A DNA stretch of 64,000 nucleotides from Anaerovibrio sp. JC8 (GCF_002100115.1 NZ_ANBM01000005.1:124001-188000), one strand, 5' to 3'. Shown: positions 10,092-19,362, counted from the stretch's first letter. The notes: generated by a model from the letters alone, not told the origin. A program made the numbers and translations.

Positions 10092-13000
10092 CTATCTGGT
10101 CTTTACGCAATCATCACCCAAAATTTCCTTTAACAGTGACAAGGCTTCCTCGGAGCCATCTATCCACATAGACTGCTCCGTTTTAATAACCTTCTTGCGC
10201 GCAGAATAATAAATATATACAACGTGATCGCCCTGATGGGTAGTCAGCACATCCTTTACAGCCTTATACACTGCGTCATTTTCATGAGCCGCACTGATGG
10301 CCAGGTAAATATCCGGCTTATAATCCCTTAGCAGACAAACTCTGTCAGCCAATACCTTGATACCCTCATCAGTATAATTAACCTTGCCGCCGATCATGAC
10401 TGCCGAATCAGGCTCCAATGCATTAACGCAACTATAGAACACCTTTGGGAATACCACCACCTCAATGGAATGGGAGAAATCCTCCACCTCCAGGAAGCAC
10501 ATGGTGTCACCCTTCTTGGTGGCAATACGCTTGGCACTAACTATCATGCCACCCAGCTTCACATTCTTGCCGTCCTTGACCTTTCCGGCCAAAATATTGC
10601 TTATACCGGTAAAGCCCTTGAGAGTATCACCATATTCATCCAAAGGATGGCCTGTAATGTAGAAGCCGGTGATTTCCTTCTCCCACATAAGCCGGGTACT
10701 GTTATCCACCTCAGGAATATCCTGCAGCTTCACCTCAGTTACAGTGTTCAGCTCCTCTTCGTCAAAGAGGCCCATCTGTCCGGTAGCCTTATCCTTCTGT
10801 GCCACCGTCGCAGCATCAACAGTCTGGGATAACACATCCAGCAGCTGGGACCGCCGAGCCCCAATGGAATCAAAGGCACCGCATTTAATCAGGCTTTCAA
10901 TAACCCGCTTGTTAATGGTCCGCATATCTATCCGGCTGCAGAAATCCATCAATGACGTAAAAGGACCACCATTGTTGCGTTCCACTTCCAGATTAATAAG
11001 GGCCGCCTCACCAACGTTCTTTACCGCTGCCAAGCCAAAGCGAATAGCTGAGCCATCAACGCTAAAGTTGGTGGAGCTGGCATTTATATCCGGTGGCAGC
11101 ACAGCAATGCCCATGCGCCGGCACTGCTCAATATAAACACTGACCTTGTCGGTGGTATTCATAACACTGGTCAGCATGGCCGCCATAAATTCCTCAGGAT
11201 AATTGGCCTTTAGATAAGCTGTCTGCCAGGCCACATAAGCATAAGCCGCACTATGGGATTTATTAAAGCCATAGTCAGCAAAATGAGTCAGCAAGTCAAA
11301 TATCTTATTGGCCAGCTCCCCATCAATGCCATTCTGCTCACAGCCCTTTAAGAAATTTTCCTTCTGGGCCATCAGAATGGCCGCCTTTTTCTTACCCATG
11401 GCACGGCGCAGCAAATCCGCTTGTCCCAAGGTAAAGCCAGCCAGCACCTGCACTATCTGCATAACCTGTTCCTGATAGAGCACCACGCCAAAGGTTTCTT
11501 TCAGAATAGGCTCCAACAGTGGGTGCATATAGGTTACTTCCTTGGTGCCATGACGACCAGCAATAAAGTCATCCACCATGCCGCTGCCCAGTGGACCCGG
11601 GCGGTACAGGGCCACCAAAGGAATAAGGTCTGTAAAGCCTTCCGGCCGCAGTTCCTTAATTATATTGGTCATGCCGCTGGATTCCATCTGGAACACCGCG
11701 CTGGTATAACCGTTGCAGAGAAGCTCCGAGGTCTTTTTGTCCACCAATGGAATAGTGCGCAAATCAACATCAAGGCCCCGATTTTTCTTGATATTCTTAA
11801 TGGCATCATCCAGCACCGTAAGAGTACGCAGCCCCAGAAAATCCATTTTTAACAGGCCCAACTCCTCCACATGGTCCTTAGGATACTGGGTTACCAAAGT
11901 GCCGTCAGATACCATTACCGGCAAATAATCAGTCAAAGGATTGCGGGCTATCACTATACCCGCCGCATGGGTGGAAGAATGACGTGGCAGTCCCTCTACC
12001 CCCATGGCATAATCCAGCAAACGATGCACTTCAGGAGATTCCTCATAAAGAGTCCGCAGCTCCTTGGTGCTGTCAATGGCCTTCTGAATGGTTATGCCCA
12101 ATTCTTCCGGTACCAGCTTGCTTACCCGCAATACGTCACTATATGACATATCAAGGGCCCGGCCCACATCCTGAATAGCACCCTTGGCCGCCAAGGTACC
12201 AAAGGTGGCAATCTGGGCCACATGGTCCTCACCATAGCGACGTTTTACATAATCAATAACCTCTTCACGACGGACATAACAAAAATCCACGTCGATATCC
12301 GGCATGGTTACGCGCTCAGGGTTCAAAAAACGCTCAAAGAGCAAGGAATATTTTAATGGGTCAATATCCGTAATTCCCAGTAAATAAGCTACAATACTGC
12401 CAGCCGCCGAACCACGCCCCGGGCCCACCGGAATCTGTTGGCTGCGGGCATAATTTATAAAGTCCCATACAATAAGGAAATAGCTGTCAAAGCCCATGGT
12501 GTGAATAACACCCAGCTCATACTCCAGCCGATCCCGCACCTCTTTGGTTTCCTCCGGATAATGGGAAGACAGATTGTCCTCACAGAGCTTTCTAAGATAC
12601 TGCTCATCCGTCATCCCCTCCGGCAATGGGAACCGTGGCAAATGGCGGCTCTCAAAATCAAATTCAACGTGACAACGCTCTGCTATTTTAACAGTATTGG
12701 AAAGAGCCTCCGGATACTCCGGAAACAGCTGGGCCATTTCTTCCGGACTCTTCAAATAAAAGTCGCTGCCAAAAAACTTCATCCTGCCTGGATCATCCAC
12801 GGTTTTCTTCATCTGAATGCATAAAAGAATATCATGATACTCACTGGCCTCACGGGTCAGATAATGAGCATCATTGGTGGCTACCAGGCCAACGCCGTAT
12901 TTACGGGCCAGCTCAACAAGACCTTCATTGGCCTTATGCTCCTGCTCCATGCCATGGTCCTGAATCTCAATAAAGAAATTCTCCTTGCCAAAAATATCCA

Positions 13001-13514
13001 AATAATCCTGAAGGGACTTTTCCGCTCTACTCATGTCCCCACGCAGAATCCAGGCGGGAATTTCCCCGGCGATGCAGGCACTGAGACAGATAATTCCCTC
13101 ATGATACTCCCGCAGCAGCTCCTTGTCTATACGAGGCTTATAGTACATACCCTCAATGTTGGCCTTGGACACCAGCTGCACCAGATTCTTGTATCCAGTC
13201 TGATTTTCCGCCAGCAAAATCAGGTGATAATACTTGGTACCATCTACCTCAAAGGTCTCCCGACGGTCCCGGGGAGCCACATAGACCTCACAGCCAATAA
13301 CAGGATTAATCCCTTCAGCCTTGGCCGCCTTATAAAAATCGATAACACCAAACATATTGCCATGGTCAGTAATGGCCAGGTGCTTCATCCCCAGCTCCTT
13401 GGCCCGCTTCACCAACGGCTTTATCCTATTAGCACCATCCAGCAAACTGTACTCTGTGTGTACATGTAAGTGGGCAAAATCTATATTATTGTTCTCAAGC
13501 ATACTTTCTTCCAT
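10092..13514 (-). CDS. dnaE: DNA polymerase III subunit alpha (DnaE)
   Basis: 1140 residues, the full length for replicative DnaE. The N-terminal PHP domain begins FAHLHVHTEYSLLDG. The polymerase core contains GPGRGSAAGSIVAYLLG and the catalytic PDIDVDF aspartates. Helix-hairpin-helix and OB-fold regions follow. The motif QMGLF near residue 910 looks like a beta-clamp-binding site. The start ATG has GGAGG 7 bases upstream. The C-terminal OB/tail end is shorter than in E. coli, as is normal for this group. Confidence 0.96.
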   Translation of the reverse strand: MEESMLENNNIDFAHLHVHTEYSLLDGANRIKPLVKRAKELGMKHLAITDHGNMFGVIDFYKAAKAEGINPVIGCEVYVAPRDRRETFEVDGTKYYHLILLAENQTGYKNLVQLVSKANIEGMYYKPRIDKELLREYHEGIICLSACIAGEIPAWILRGDMSRAEKSLQDYLDIFGKENFFIEIQDHGMEQEHKANEGLVELARKYGVGLVATNDAHYLTREASEYHDILLCIQMKKTVDDPGRMKFFGSDFYLKSPEEMAQLFPEYPEALSNTVKIAERCHVEFDFESRHLPRFPLPEGMTDEQYLRKLCEDNLSSHYPEETKEVRDRLEYELGVIHTMGFDSYFLIVWDFINYARSQQIPVGPGRGSAAGSIVAYLLGITDIDPLKYSLLFERFLNPERVTMPDIDVDFCYVRREEVIDYVKRRYGEDHVAQIATFGTLAAKGAIQDVGRALDMSYSDVLRVSKLVPEELGITIQKAIDSTKELRTLYEESPEVHRLLDYAMGVEGLPRHSSTHAAGIVIARNPLTDYLPVMVSDGTLVTQYPKDHVEELGLLKMDFLGLRTLTVLDDAIKNIKKNRGLDVDLRTIPLVDKKTSELLCNGYTSAVFQMESSGMTNIIKELRPEGFTDLIPLVALYRPGPLGSGMVDDFIAGRHGTKEVTYMHPLLEPILKETFGVVLYQEQVMQIVQVLAGFTLGQADLLRRAMGKKKAAILMAQKENFLKGCEQNGIDGELANKIFDLLTHFADYGFNKSHSAAYAYVAWQTAYLKANYPEEFMAAMLTSVMNTTDKVSVYIEQCRRMGIAVLPPDINASSTNFSVDGSAIRFGLAAVKNVGEAALINLEVERNNGGPFTSLMDFCSRIDMRTINKRVIESLIKCGAFDSIGARRSQLLDVLSQTVDAATVAQKDKATGQMGLFDEEELNTVTEVKLQDIPEVDNSTRLMWEKEITGFYITGHPLDEYGDTLKGFTGISNILAGKVKDGKNVKLGGMIVSAKRIATKKGDTMCFLEVEDFSHSIEVVVFPKVFYSCVNALEPDSAVMIGGKVNYTDEGIKVLADRVCLLRDYKPDIYLAISAAHENDAVYKAVKDVLTTHQGDHVVYIYYSARKKVIKTEQSMWIDGSEEALSLLKEILGDDCVKTR

Positions 13515-13646
13515 GCTTAATCCTCCACTATTTACTCATCTTATTATTATACCCTATATGTAGATATTTTGCCCTCATTATTTATAATCTTAAAAGCTAA
13601 TACACCAGTGCCCCTGCCCCTGAACGCACTATCTTATTTTGTTTAC

Positions 13647-13681
13647 ATAATAACAAAGGGCATGTGCAATATACTGCACAT
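13647..13681 (-). promoter_or_regulatory. Island promoter/operator copy 1 (ATGTGC-N8-GCACAT plus TATTAT)
   Basis: A 20-bp inverted repeat (13662-13681) is extended by GGG/CCC arms to 13658-13685. On the minus strand TATTAT (13647-13652) begins 11 bases after the TTGCAC part of the repeat. The same geometry recurs at 15.87, 19.4, 22.8 and 24.6 kb. It lies 133 bases upstream of dnaE and after the PD-(D/E)XK gene, for which the extended stem followed by TTTGTTATT could also act as terminator. The rest of 13515-13805 holds no gene I can support. Confidence 0.6.
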
Positions 13682-13805
13682 ACCCAAATTGAATCTAATC
13701 TTTTTAATTTTGAATACATCAATATTCTTTATATGTTGGCTGCTCAGAAATACAGTTTTATTTCGTACAAATACCAAACATGCCACGACAACTGTATTAA
13801 TTCTA

Positions 13806-14927
13806 TTAAAATATACAAACAAGTGGATTATCCTCGTCAGGATCTACAAAAGCAATATTGAAAATGTATTCCTCTCCTCTAACTTTTTCCTTAATACAAA
13901 TCTTTCTTCTAGTATCGTCTTTGATAAATTCTTTAAAACTATCTTTTTCATTTAAAATGCCTTCTATCTGTGATGGATTTAACATATTCTCCAATGAATA
14001 ATCACTATCATACAGATACTTGTAAAAAGATCTTTTCATCGATTTTACTTCGGATTTAGTATCTTTATCGCCATCCAATGATGGTGTATAAGAGTAACTG
14101 ACAATATAAATTTGTGGCTTATCTGATATCATATCCACAGTATTTACACCATATAGCGGGTTTTGGGGATCAATTATCCCTAATTCAATATTTGATTTAA
14201 TCATTTCAACCAATTCATGTCTCAACTGATTGGTATATGAAGCAGTATTATATAAATACCGTAGAAAATCAGCAATATGACTTACAACACCACTTCCATA
14301 TTTGACTTTTCGATGCTTAGCAATGTAAAGATTTTTACTCAATTCCTCATATTCTTCTTTTTTTTCTCCATAAGTTTTTCCGTTCAGCCCTTTAAAGCTT
14401 CTATTCGTTACCTTTAACTCAATAAGTGCAACATCATGTTTCCTCTCTTTATTCAATTTACGATTTATAGCAATCATATCGAATCGTCCACAAGGATTAG
14501 TTTTATCAATGTATTCCATGTCAATGTAATACCAATCATCCAAAACCTGGTTCGCGCCATTCATAAGCCATTGCTGACATATTTTTTCCCGTCTTTTTTT
14601 CCGATCGTGTCCTCCAGAAACATGCTTTTTGATTTGCCTACATATAGTCTCAAATGAATCCTGTAAAACATCAAATGTCATTTCTTTTTTAGAATCATCA
14701 TCTTCAACATAATAACGATCCGTCTCGTAAATTGTATTTCCTTCCTTTTCGGTAAGTTTAAATGCACACATCCCCTTGTAATATAACTCTAGATAATCTC
14801 TTCTAAATCCAACAAAAAACACCCTGTTTCCTTGCTCGTCTGTCTCAAAACACTTTTTTACAAGATATTTGTATTCATCTATATGATTGTTTTTAAGATT
14901 ATCCAATAGTTTTTCGCAAGACCTCAT
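13806..14927 (-). CDS. Uncharacterised protein with a PD-(D/E)XK nuclease-like core
   Basis: 373 residues, no named family recognised. Around residues 155-185 the pattern GRFDMIAINRK, a short spacer, then DVALIELKV gives the D-Xn-ExK active site of PD-(D/E)XK nucleases, with beta strands before and after. The N-terminal 130 residues hold charged stretches (GGHDRKKRREK) and the C-terminal third is acidic. AGGAGGGG lies 6 bases before the ATG. It is the last gene of a unit with the pentapeptide protein and a small membrane protein. A DNA-cleaving defence effector is plausible but inferred. Confidence 0.7.
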   Translation of the reverse strand: MRSCEKLLDNLKNNHIDEYKYLVKKCFETDEQGNRVFFVGFRRDYLELYYKGMCAFKLTEKEGNTIYETDRYYVEDDDSKKEMTFDVLQDSFETICRQIKKHVSGGHDRKKRREKICQQWLMNGANQVLDDWYYIDMEYIDKTNPCGRFDMIAINRKLNKERKHDVALIELKVTNRSFKGLNGKTYGEKKEEYEELSKNLYIAKHRKVKYGSGVVSHIADFLRYLYNTASYTNQLRHELVEMIKSNIELGIIDPQNPLYGVNTVDMISDKPQIYIVSYSYTPSLDGDKDTKSEVKSMKRSFYKYLYDSDYSLENMLNPSQIEGILNEKDSFKEFIKDDTRRKICIKEKVRGEEYIFNIAFVDPDEDNPLVCIF

Positions 14928-15006
14928 TAAATACCCCTCCTAAATTACTGATTACTAAATACATCTACAATTGTATATTCTACAGTCACTACTCATTTCC
15001 TTTTTT

Positions 15007-15159
15007 CTAAAACCAATCATGAAACGGTGCATCATCATCCCAGAACAGCAGCCAGAACAGCACTATCTCCCCCAATGAGGCTGAGCGTAAACCGGACCAA
15101 AGAAGCCAAACACATAAAACCGACAATGCCAGCCAAATTATTAATATCAGCAATAACAT
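15007..15159 (-). CDS. Small membrane protein, 50 aa
   Basis: A short reading frame too small for routine calling. It starts MLLLILIIWLALSVLCVW, a clear membrane helix, with a second hydrophobic stretch EIVLFWLLFW and an acidic, aromatic tail DDDAPFHDWF. AGGAG lies 9 bases before this ATG; a longer start at 15168 overlaps the ribosome site. It lies between the pentapeptide protein (34 bases away) and the PD-(D/E)XK gene (79 bases away) on the same strand. The good ribosome site and tight packing argue that it is real. Confidence 0.6.
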   Translation of the reverse strand: MLLLILIIWLALSVLCVWLLWSGLRSASLGEIVLFWLLFWDDDAPFHDWF

Positions 15160-15193
15160 TTCATCCATCTCCTAACACCCGGTCATTATCATC

Positions 15194-15820
15194 CTAGTTA
15201 TCTTCCATCTTCATCATTGCTTCACACATATCGACAACAACCAAGAATTCCTGCCTATACTGACCTTCAGGATACTCTTCATCAATATGTTGTTTGAATT
15301 CTTCAAGTGTTCCTTCCCAATCGCTTGTAAGCCAATCGCGCCTGATTAAATTGTCATCAATGTAGCATACAACATATTCTTTTTGACTTCCTACCGGACC
15401 GACCTGCAAAATCCTGGATGGCAGTTTAGCTGCGGTTAAATTGGTTCCATTTAATAAAGCACCACGCAGGTCAGTATTGCTCAGGTTGGCATCATGCAGA
15501 TTAGCCCCATCAAAAACAGTATTACAAAGGGTCGCCCCCTGAAGATTGGCCGACCACATTTCGGCCCTATTCAGGATACTTTCACTCAAATTGGCTCCAC
15601 GCAAATCAGCTTTATCCAGGAAACAAAAACTCAAATCTGCTCCACTCAGATTAGCCCCCTGCAGATTGGCCCCCCTCAGGTCAGCATAACACAAATCAAA
15701 TCCACACAAGTCTGCTTCACTCAGGTCAGCTCCAGAAAGGTCAGCTTTTTCTCCACCAATTTCACCTATAAGCCATTTTTCATGACGTTCTAAAATCTCC
15801 TGCAGTTTATCCTTATCCAT
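15194..15820 (-). CDS. Pentapeptide-repeat protein
   Basis: 208 residues. Residues about 25-130 consist of tandem A(D/N)LxX repeats (ADLSGADLSEADL, GANLQGANLSGADL and so on) that should form a right-handed quadrilateral beta helix. The last 75 residues form a separate non-repeat domain rich in acidic and aromatic residues. Such proteins can act as DNA mimics or scaffolds, but no role is shown here. First gene of the unit leading to the small membrane protein and the PD-(D/E)XK protein. The shared island operator lies about 60 bases upstream. Confidence 0.88.
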   Translation of the reverse strand: MDKDKLQEILERHEKWLIGEIGGEKADLSGADLSEADLCGFDLCYADLRGANLQGANLSGADLSFCFLDKADLRGANLSESILNRAEMWSANLQGATLCNTVFDGANLHDANLSNTDLRGALLNGTNLTAAKLPSRILQVGPVGSQKEYVVCYIDDNLIRRDWLTSDWEGTLEEFKQHIDEEYPEGQYRQEFLVVVDMCEAMMKMEDN

Positions 15821-15865
15821 AGAAATTTCCCCTTTCCCAAAACCATGACATTCACTTTTGTTTTT

Positions 15866-15904
15866 ATAATATCAAAGGGCATGTACAAAATATTGCACAT
15901 GCCC
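15866..15904 (-). promoter_or_regulatory. Island promoter/operator copy 2 (upstream of the pentapeptide gene)
   Basis: The 20-bp core at 15881-15900 is ATGTAC-AAAATATT-GCACAT on the plus strand. On the minus strand TATTAT (15866-15871) follows TTGTAC by 11 bases. Flanking GGGC/GCCC extends the stem to 28 bases, so it may also terminate transcripts from the ADP-ribosylglycohydrolase gene, which ends at 15921. Confidence 0.7.
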
Positions 15905-15920
15905 AATTTAAATATATCTA

Positions 15921-16733
15921 TTATTTTGCTCCAATTTTATATTGCTCAAAATCTGTCATTATACCGAGAAATTCTTCTGGCAGTCTGCTTTCACATTCCT
16001 TTTTCATTTCATCAGGGACGCCATACATTGCTTCGCCTACCGAACCCGCTATACAGGTCAGCGTATCACAATCACCACCAAGGGATACGGCATTTCTAAT
16101 AACATCCTCAAAATCCGTCCCTTCAAAAAATGCCGTCAGTGCTTCCGGGACAGTTTCCTGACAGCTTTCCACATGATGATATGTCGGCCGGATATCATCA
16201 AGGGTGCGTGAAAAAACATAGCCATAGTTTTCAACAATATACTTCTTTATTTCACCCTTGCTGCTGCCTGTACGAGCCATATATATTGCTGACGCTATGG
16301 ACTCAGCCCCCTTTATTCCTTCTGGATGGTTGTGGGATATTTCAGCAGACCATCTTGCCACTTCTTTTGTCATCTCCAATGAGTCAAAGGACCAACCAAT
16401 GGCAGAAACCCGCATGGCAGCTCCATTCCCAAAGCTGTTATAAGGCTGAGGATTTGGTAATCTTAACCACCTTGCAAACATACCCCCATAATCCCTGACA
16501 GCATATCTGTTGCCAATATCCTGCATACACGTAATAAATGCTTTTTTCATTGTTACTTCGTCCGAATCAGTTCCCACTGTCATTATCCCCTTGGCTATTG
16601 CCAGGGTCATTGCCGTATCATCTGTGTATCTGACCAGCTTCCGGGGATCAAACAGAATAAAGTCCTTTGATTTATTCCCCCGATCAAACTCATAAGGTGC
16701 GCCTATCATATCACCTAATATTGCTCCATACAT
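15921..16733 (-). CDS. ADP-ribosylglycohydrolase (ARH/DraG family)
   Basis: 270 residues. Family enzymes remove ADP-ribose from proteins or related conjugates with two bound metal ions. The metal-site motifs are present: GAILGDMIGAPYE at the N terminus, RYTDDTAMTLA near residue 35, and SLGGDCDTLTCIAGS near residue 220. The ATG directly follows the TAA of the tandem DnaA-like gene (TAAATG), so the two are translationally coupled. No ADP-ribosyltransferase is visible nearby, so the substrate is unknown. Confidence 0.9.
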   Translation of the reverse strand: MYGAILGDMIGAPYEFDRGNKSKDFILFDPRKLVRYTDDTAMTLAIAKGIMTVGTDSDEVTMKKAFITCMQDIGNRYAVRDYGGMFARWLRLPNPQPYNSFGNGAAMRVSAIGWSFDSLEMTKEVARWSAEISHNHPEGIKGAESIASAIYMARTGSSKGEIKKYIVENYGYVFSRTLDDIRPTYHHVESCQETVPEALTAFFEGTDFEDVIRNAVSLGGDCDTLTCIAGSVGEAMYGVPDEMKKECESRLPEEFLGIMTDFEQYKIGAK

Positions 16734-18035
16734 TTACCTTTTCTCCCCCCATATATCCTGAACATTGTTGTCCAGTTTCTCTTTCAGCCTGTACCTGTTC
16801 ATATTCACTACCACTCCACCAGAAAATCTGGAACGAAGTTCTTCTAACAATCCTCTTGACTTATAAGGTGGACAATCTCCAGAAATAACTATCTGATTAT
16901 TTGCGTCCATCACAGCATCAAAGATATTGCGTAATCCTTCCTGAATTGGCAGTCTACGACTGCATAACTGAATATCATCCAGAAGTAAAAGGTCCGCATT
17001 TCTATACTTTTTTAAAAATATTTCTATTTTATTATCACGAACAGAACCAATTAATTCCTCTGTAAATTCCCCTCCAGTGGTATAAACTACTGCTTTCTCT
17101 GGATTATTCTTCTTGAACTCATCACCAATATCATGCAATAAATGTGTCTTACCTGCACCTGTATCTCCGTACAAATAAACCGGATTATATTTTCCTCCAG
17201 GATTAGCAACCACCTCAGAGATTAAGAAATGTGCAAAGTTTGAAGTTTTATCTTCGTTTATTTCATTTTTTGTGTCAACTTGTGGTATAACATTTCCGCT
17301 GGAATTAGCTAAAAATCCTTGCAATGCCTTAGCCGCCAGATCAGTTGTTATATCAGATTGCAGCAACTCAGCATAGCCCATCACTGTTTCTAAGACACCA
17401 TTTAATTCTCGCATATTACTGTCTATATTGTTAGCAAGATACTGAATAACATCATCACCTACATTGATATTTTTTATTTCAGCCTTGCCTTTTAAAAAGG
17501 CAATCCTTGTTTCCAAATCTGGCTTGTGAATCACTGCTATTGACTTACTGGACAATTTGATATGTAGATTTTTCTCCAACCATTTTTTCTCATCATACTT
17601 TTTGCCAATCATATTATGTGGGCAATTACCAGAAAAAACTATCCGACCATTCGCTTTCTTCATCTCATTAAGGATAAGTAATAGTTCTTTCGTAGTCCTT
17701 TGGCGATAAACTAACGATTGAATTTCATCCATAAGTAAAAGGCTTACATTGCTGTACTTTAGCCTAAACTTATCCATATTGTTGTCTCTCAAAGCGTTAA
17801 CCATTTCTTCTGTAAATTGCTGTACAGTTGTATAAATCACTTTATTATCTGGATTCTTTTTTATGAACTCATTGCCTATAGCACGCAATAAATGAGTCTT
17901 ACCAACGCCTATACCACCGTACAAATAAATTGGATTATGTTTTATGTCTGGATTAGTGGCCATATCAAAAGCTAATGAATATGCCATGCGATTAGAGCTG
18001 CCAACAGTAAATTGATCAAATACATATTTTGTCAT
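16734..18035 (-). CDS. Tandem DnaA-type AAA+ ATPase without a DnaA DNA-binding domain
   Basis: 433 residues, two DnaA-like AAA+ modules. Module 1 (about 1-235) starts YVFDQFTVGSSNR, has Walker A GGIGVGKTHL, Walker B LLLMDEIQSL, sensor 1 RIVFSGN, PDLETRIAFL and sensor-2-like NMRELNGVL. Module 2 (about 255-433) has GDTGAGKTHL, LLLLDDIQL, QIVISGDCPP and the arginine-finger box LRSRFSGG, then stops before a lid. DnaA domain I and the domain IV helix-turn-helix are absent. AGGAGG lies 8 bases before the ATG. It sits between the MBL and ARH genes with gaps of 3 and 0 bases. Function unknown; it could act on DnaA, or as a nucleotide-driven switch. Confidence 0.85.
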   Translation of the reverse strand: MTKYVFDQFTVGSSNRMAYSLAFDMATNPDIKHNPIYLYGGIGVGKTHLLRAIGNEFIKKNPDNKVIYTTVQQFTEEMVNALRDNNMDKFRLKYSNVSLLLMDEIQSLVYRQRTTKELLLILNEMKKANGRIVFSGNCPHNMIGKKYDEKKWLEKNLHIKLSSKSIAVIHKPDLETRIAFLKGKAEIKNINVGDDVIQYLANNIDSNMRELNGVLETVMGYAELLQSDITTDLAAKALQGFLANSSGNVIPQVDTKNEINEDKTSNFAHFLISEVVANPGGKYNPVYLYGDTGAGKTHLLHDIGDEFKKNNPEKAVVYTTGGEFTEELIGSVRDNKIEIFLKKYRNADLLLLDDIQLCSRRLPIQEGLRNIFDAVMDANNQIVISGDCPPYKSRGLLEELRSRFSGGVVVNMNRYRLKEKLDNNVQDIWGEKR

Positions 18036-18038
18036 TTG

Positions 18039-19313
18039 TTAATCCTCCTGTAACTTCGACTTTAGCTCTTCGGAAATGTTCAACGCCCTAAAGCCAGCGA
18101 CGTTTTCCGTATGTATCGGCCAGATTTTGTGGGTGGGATTCACCTTGTTTATTACCTGCTCGATTAGCTCAGTGAAGGCGTGTCCGCTGGTGTGCTTGGA
18201 AAAAGCGTTATATTTCTTGCAAAATGCAGCCAGCTTTTCATCATAAGCCTGATTCTCCGGATTCAAATAGCCATCCCACATGGAATAAATCAATTCCGGC
18301 TTAGTGTCCGAAAGCTCATCCATAACCCGCTCATAATGCTCTGCTTCCCTGACTACTGCCACAAAGCCCTTTTTCCGCATTTCTCTTATGATGTTTAGGG
18401 CCTGTGTGTTATCCGCTCCTTCTTTGTCAGATATAAACGGTAATGGCTGTACATTGTAGAAATTATACATGGAAGTGTGCCATCTTTTGCCGGCCTGTCT
18501 ATATACTTTAAACTGCTGCAAAATATACTTGTTGGCATACATTTTTATCCCATTTTTCCTGGCAGCCTGATAAAAGCTGGCCAGACTGTCTGCATTGGTG
18601 GAAGAAATCCTGAGAAAAATATGTCTATGTTCCTTGAAATACTCAGTGGCCCAAGCCATAAGGTCTTTCTCTGAAAAACGCTTTTCCTGGGACCGTTCCC
18701 CCATCATTGTGCCTTCAATAATAAGGTCATCCACACGTCTGCCATCCTTCAGGATATGTTTTTCTATAACCTCCAAAATGATATTTCTGTCCCCATTTTT
18801 GCCCTTCTTATGTCCACGATGGCCATGGTCCCGAAAATCCCCTGTGTACAGGATATTCCTTCCATCAGCTTCCACAAGATACATAAGGGCATCATAAGCG
18901 GAATGATCCACTGCAAAGCCGGTTACCACCACATCGTCATTTATTGCAATAGACTCGTTGACTTCTACAAATTTAATCGTCCCCTTGGTCAGCCGTGCTT
19001 TCATTGAATTAACTGTATCCCAGTCATGAAGTGCTTTACGGATATTAAGCAAAACCTTAAAGGTAATCCTTCCCATATACATGATCACATCATCAGGAAT
19101 CTCCATAAAACGGCCAATATGGTCCCCATGATAATGAGTGAAGAATACAGCATCCACCCTTTCCTTGTCCCAGTCATACTTTATGTTGGTGGTGTCCTTT
19201 GCTCCAGGCAGACTCAGTCCAAAATCTATCAGTATTTTTGTTTTTTCTGTTGCAAGCTCCGTGACACAGCCACCTATTCTGTCCTCGTTATATATTTTGA
19301 TGCTGCAAGCCAT
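18039..19313 (-). CDS. Metallo-beta-lactamase-fold hydrolase, RNase J/beta-CASP-like
   Basis: 424 residues. Metal-binding motifs: FFTHYHGDHIG (HxHxDH), GFAVDHSAYDALMY, YTGDFRDHG, and a C-terminal HTSGHA followed by IHTEN. This order resembles beta-CASP enzymes such as RNase J, which cleave nucleic acids. An in-frame ATG at 19346 exists, but GAAGGGGG lies 7 bases before the ATG at 19311-19313, which is preferred. It is first gene of the MBL, tandem DnaA-like, ARH unit and has the shared island operator about 90 bases upstream. Nuclease activity is inferred. Confidence 0.82.
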   Translation of the reverse strand: MACSIKIYNEDRIGGCVTELATEKTKILIDFGLSLPGAKDTTNIKYDWDKERVDAVFFTHYHGDHIGRFMEIPDDVIMYMGRITFKVLLNIRKALHDWDTVNSMKARLTKGTIKFVEVNESIAINDDVVVTGFAVDHSAYDALMYLVEADGRNILYTGDFRDHGHRGHKKGKNGDRNIILEVIEKHILKDGRRVDDLIIEGTMMGERSQEKRFSEKDLMAWATEYFKEHRHIFLRISSTNADSLASFYQAARKNGIKMYANKYILQQFKVYRQAGKRWHTSMYNFYNVQPLPFISDKEGADNTQALNIIREMRKKGFVAVVREAEHYERVMDELSDTKPELIYSMWDGYLNPENQAYDEKLAAFCKKYNAFSKHTSGHAFTELIEQVINKVNPTHKIWPIHTENVAGFRALNISEELKSKLQED

Positions 19314-19362
19314 TTGTTTTCCCCCTTCGTTTTTTTGGCTTTTCATGGATGTCCACTGAAAA

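Noticed and set aside
13555-13640. Possible C-terminal scrap of a gene (FRGRGTGVLAFKII on the minus strand) between dnaE and the island
   Set aside because: Only about 25 codons without a start; similarity to anything is too weak to call.
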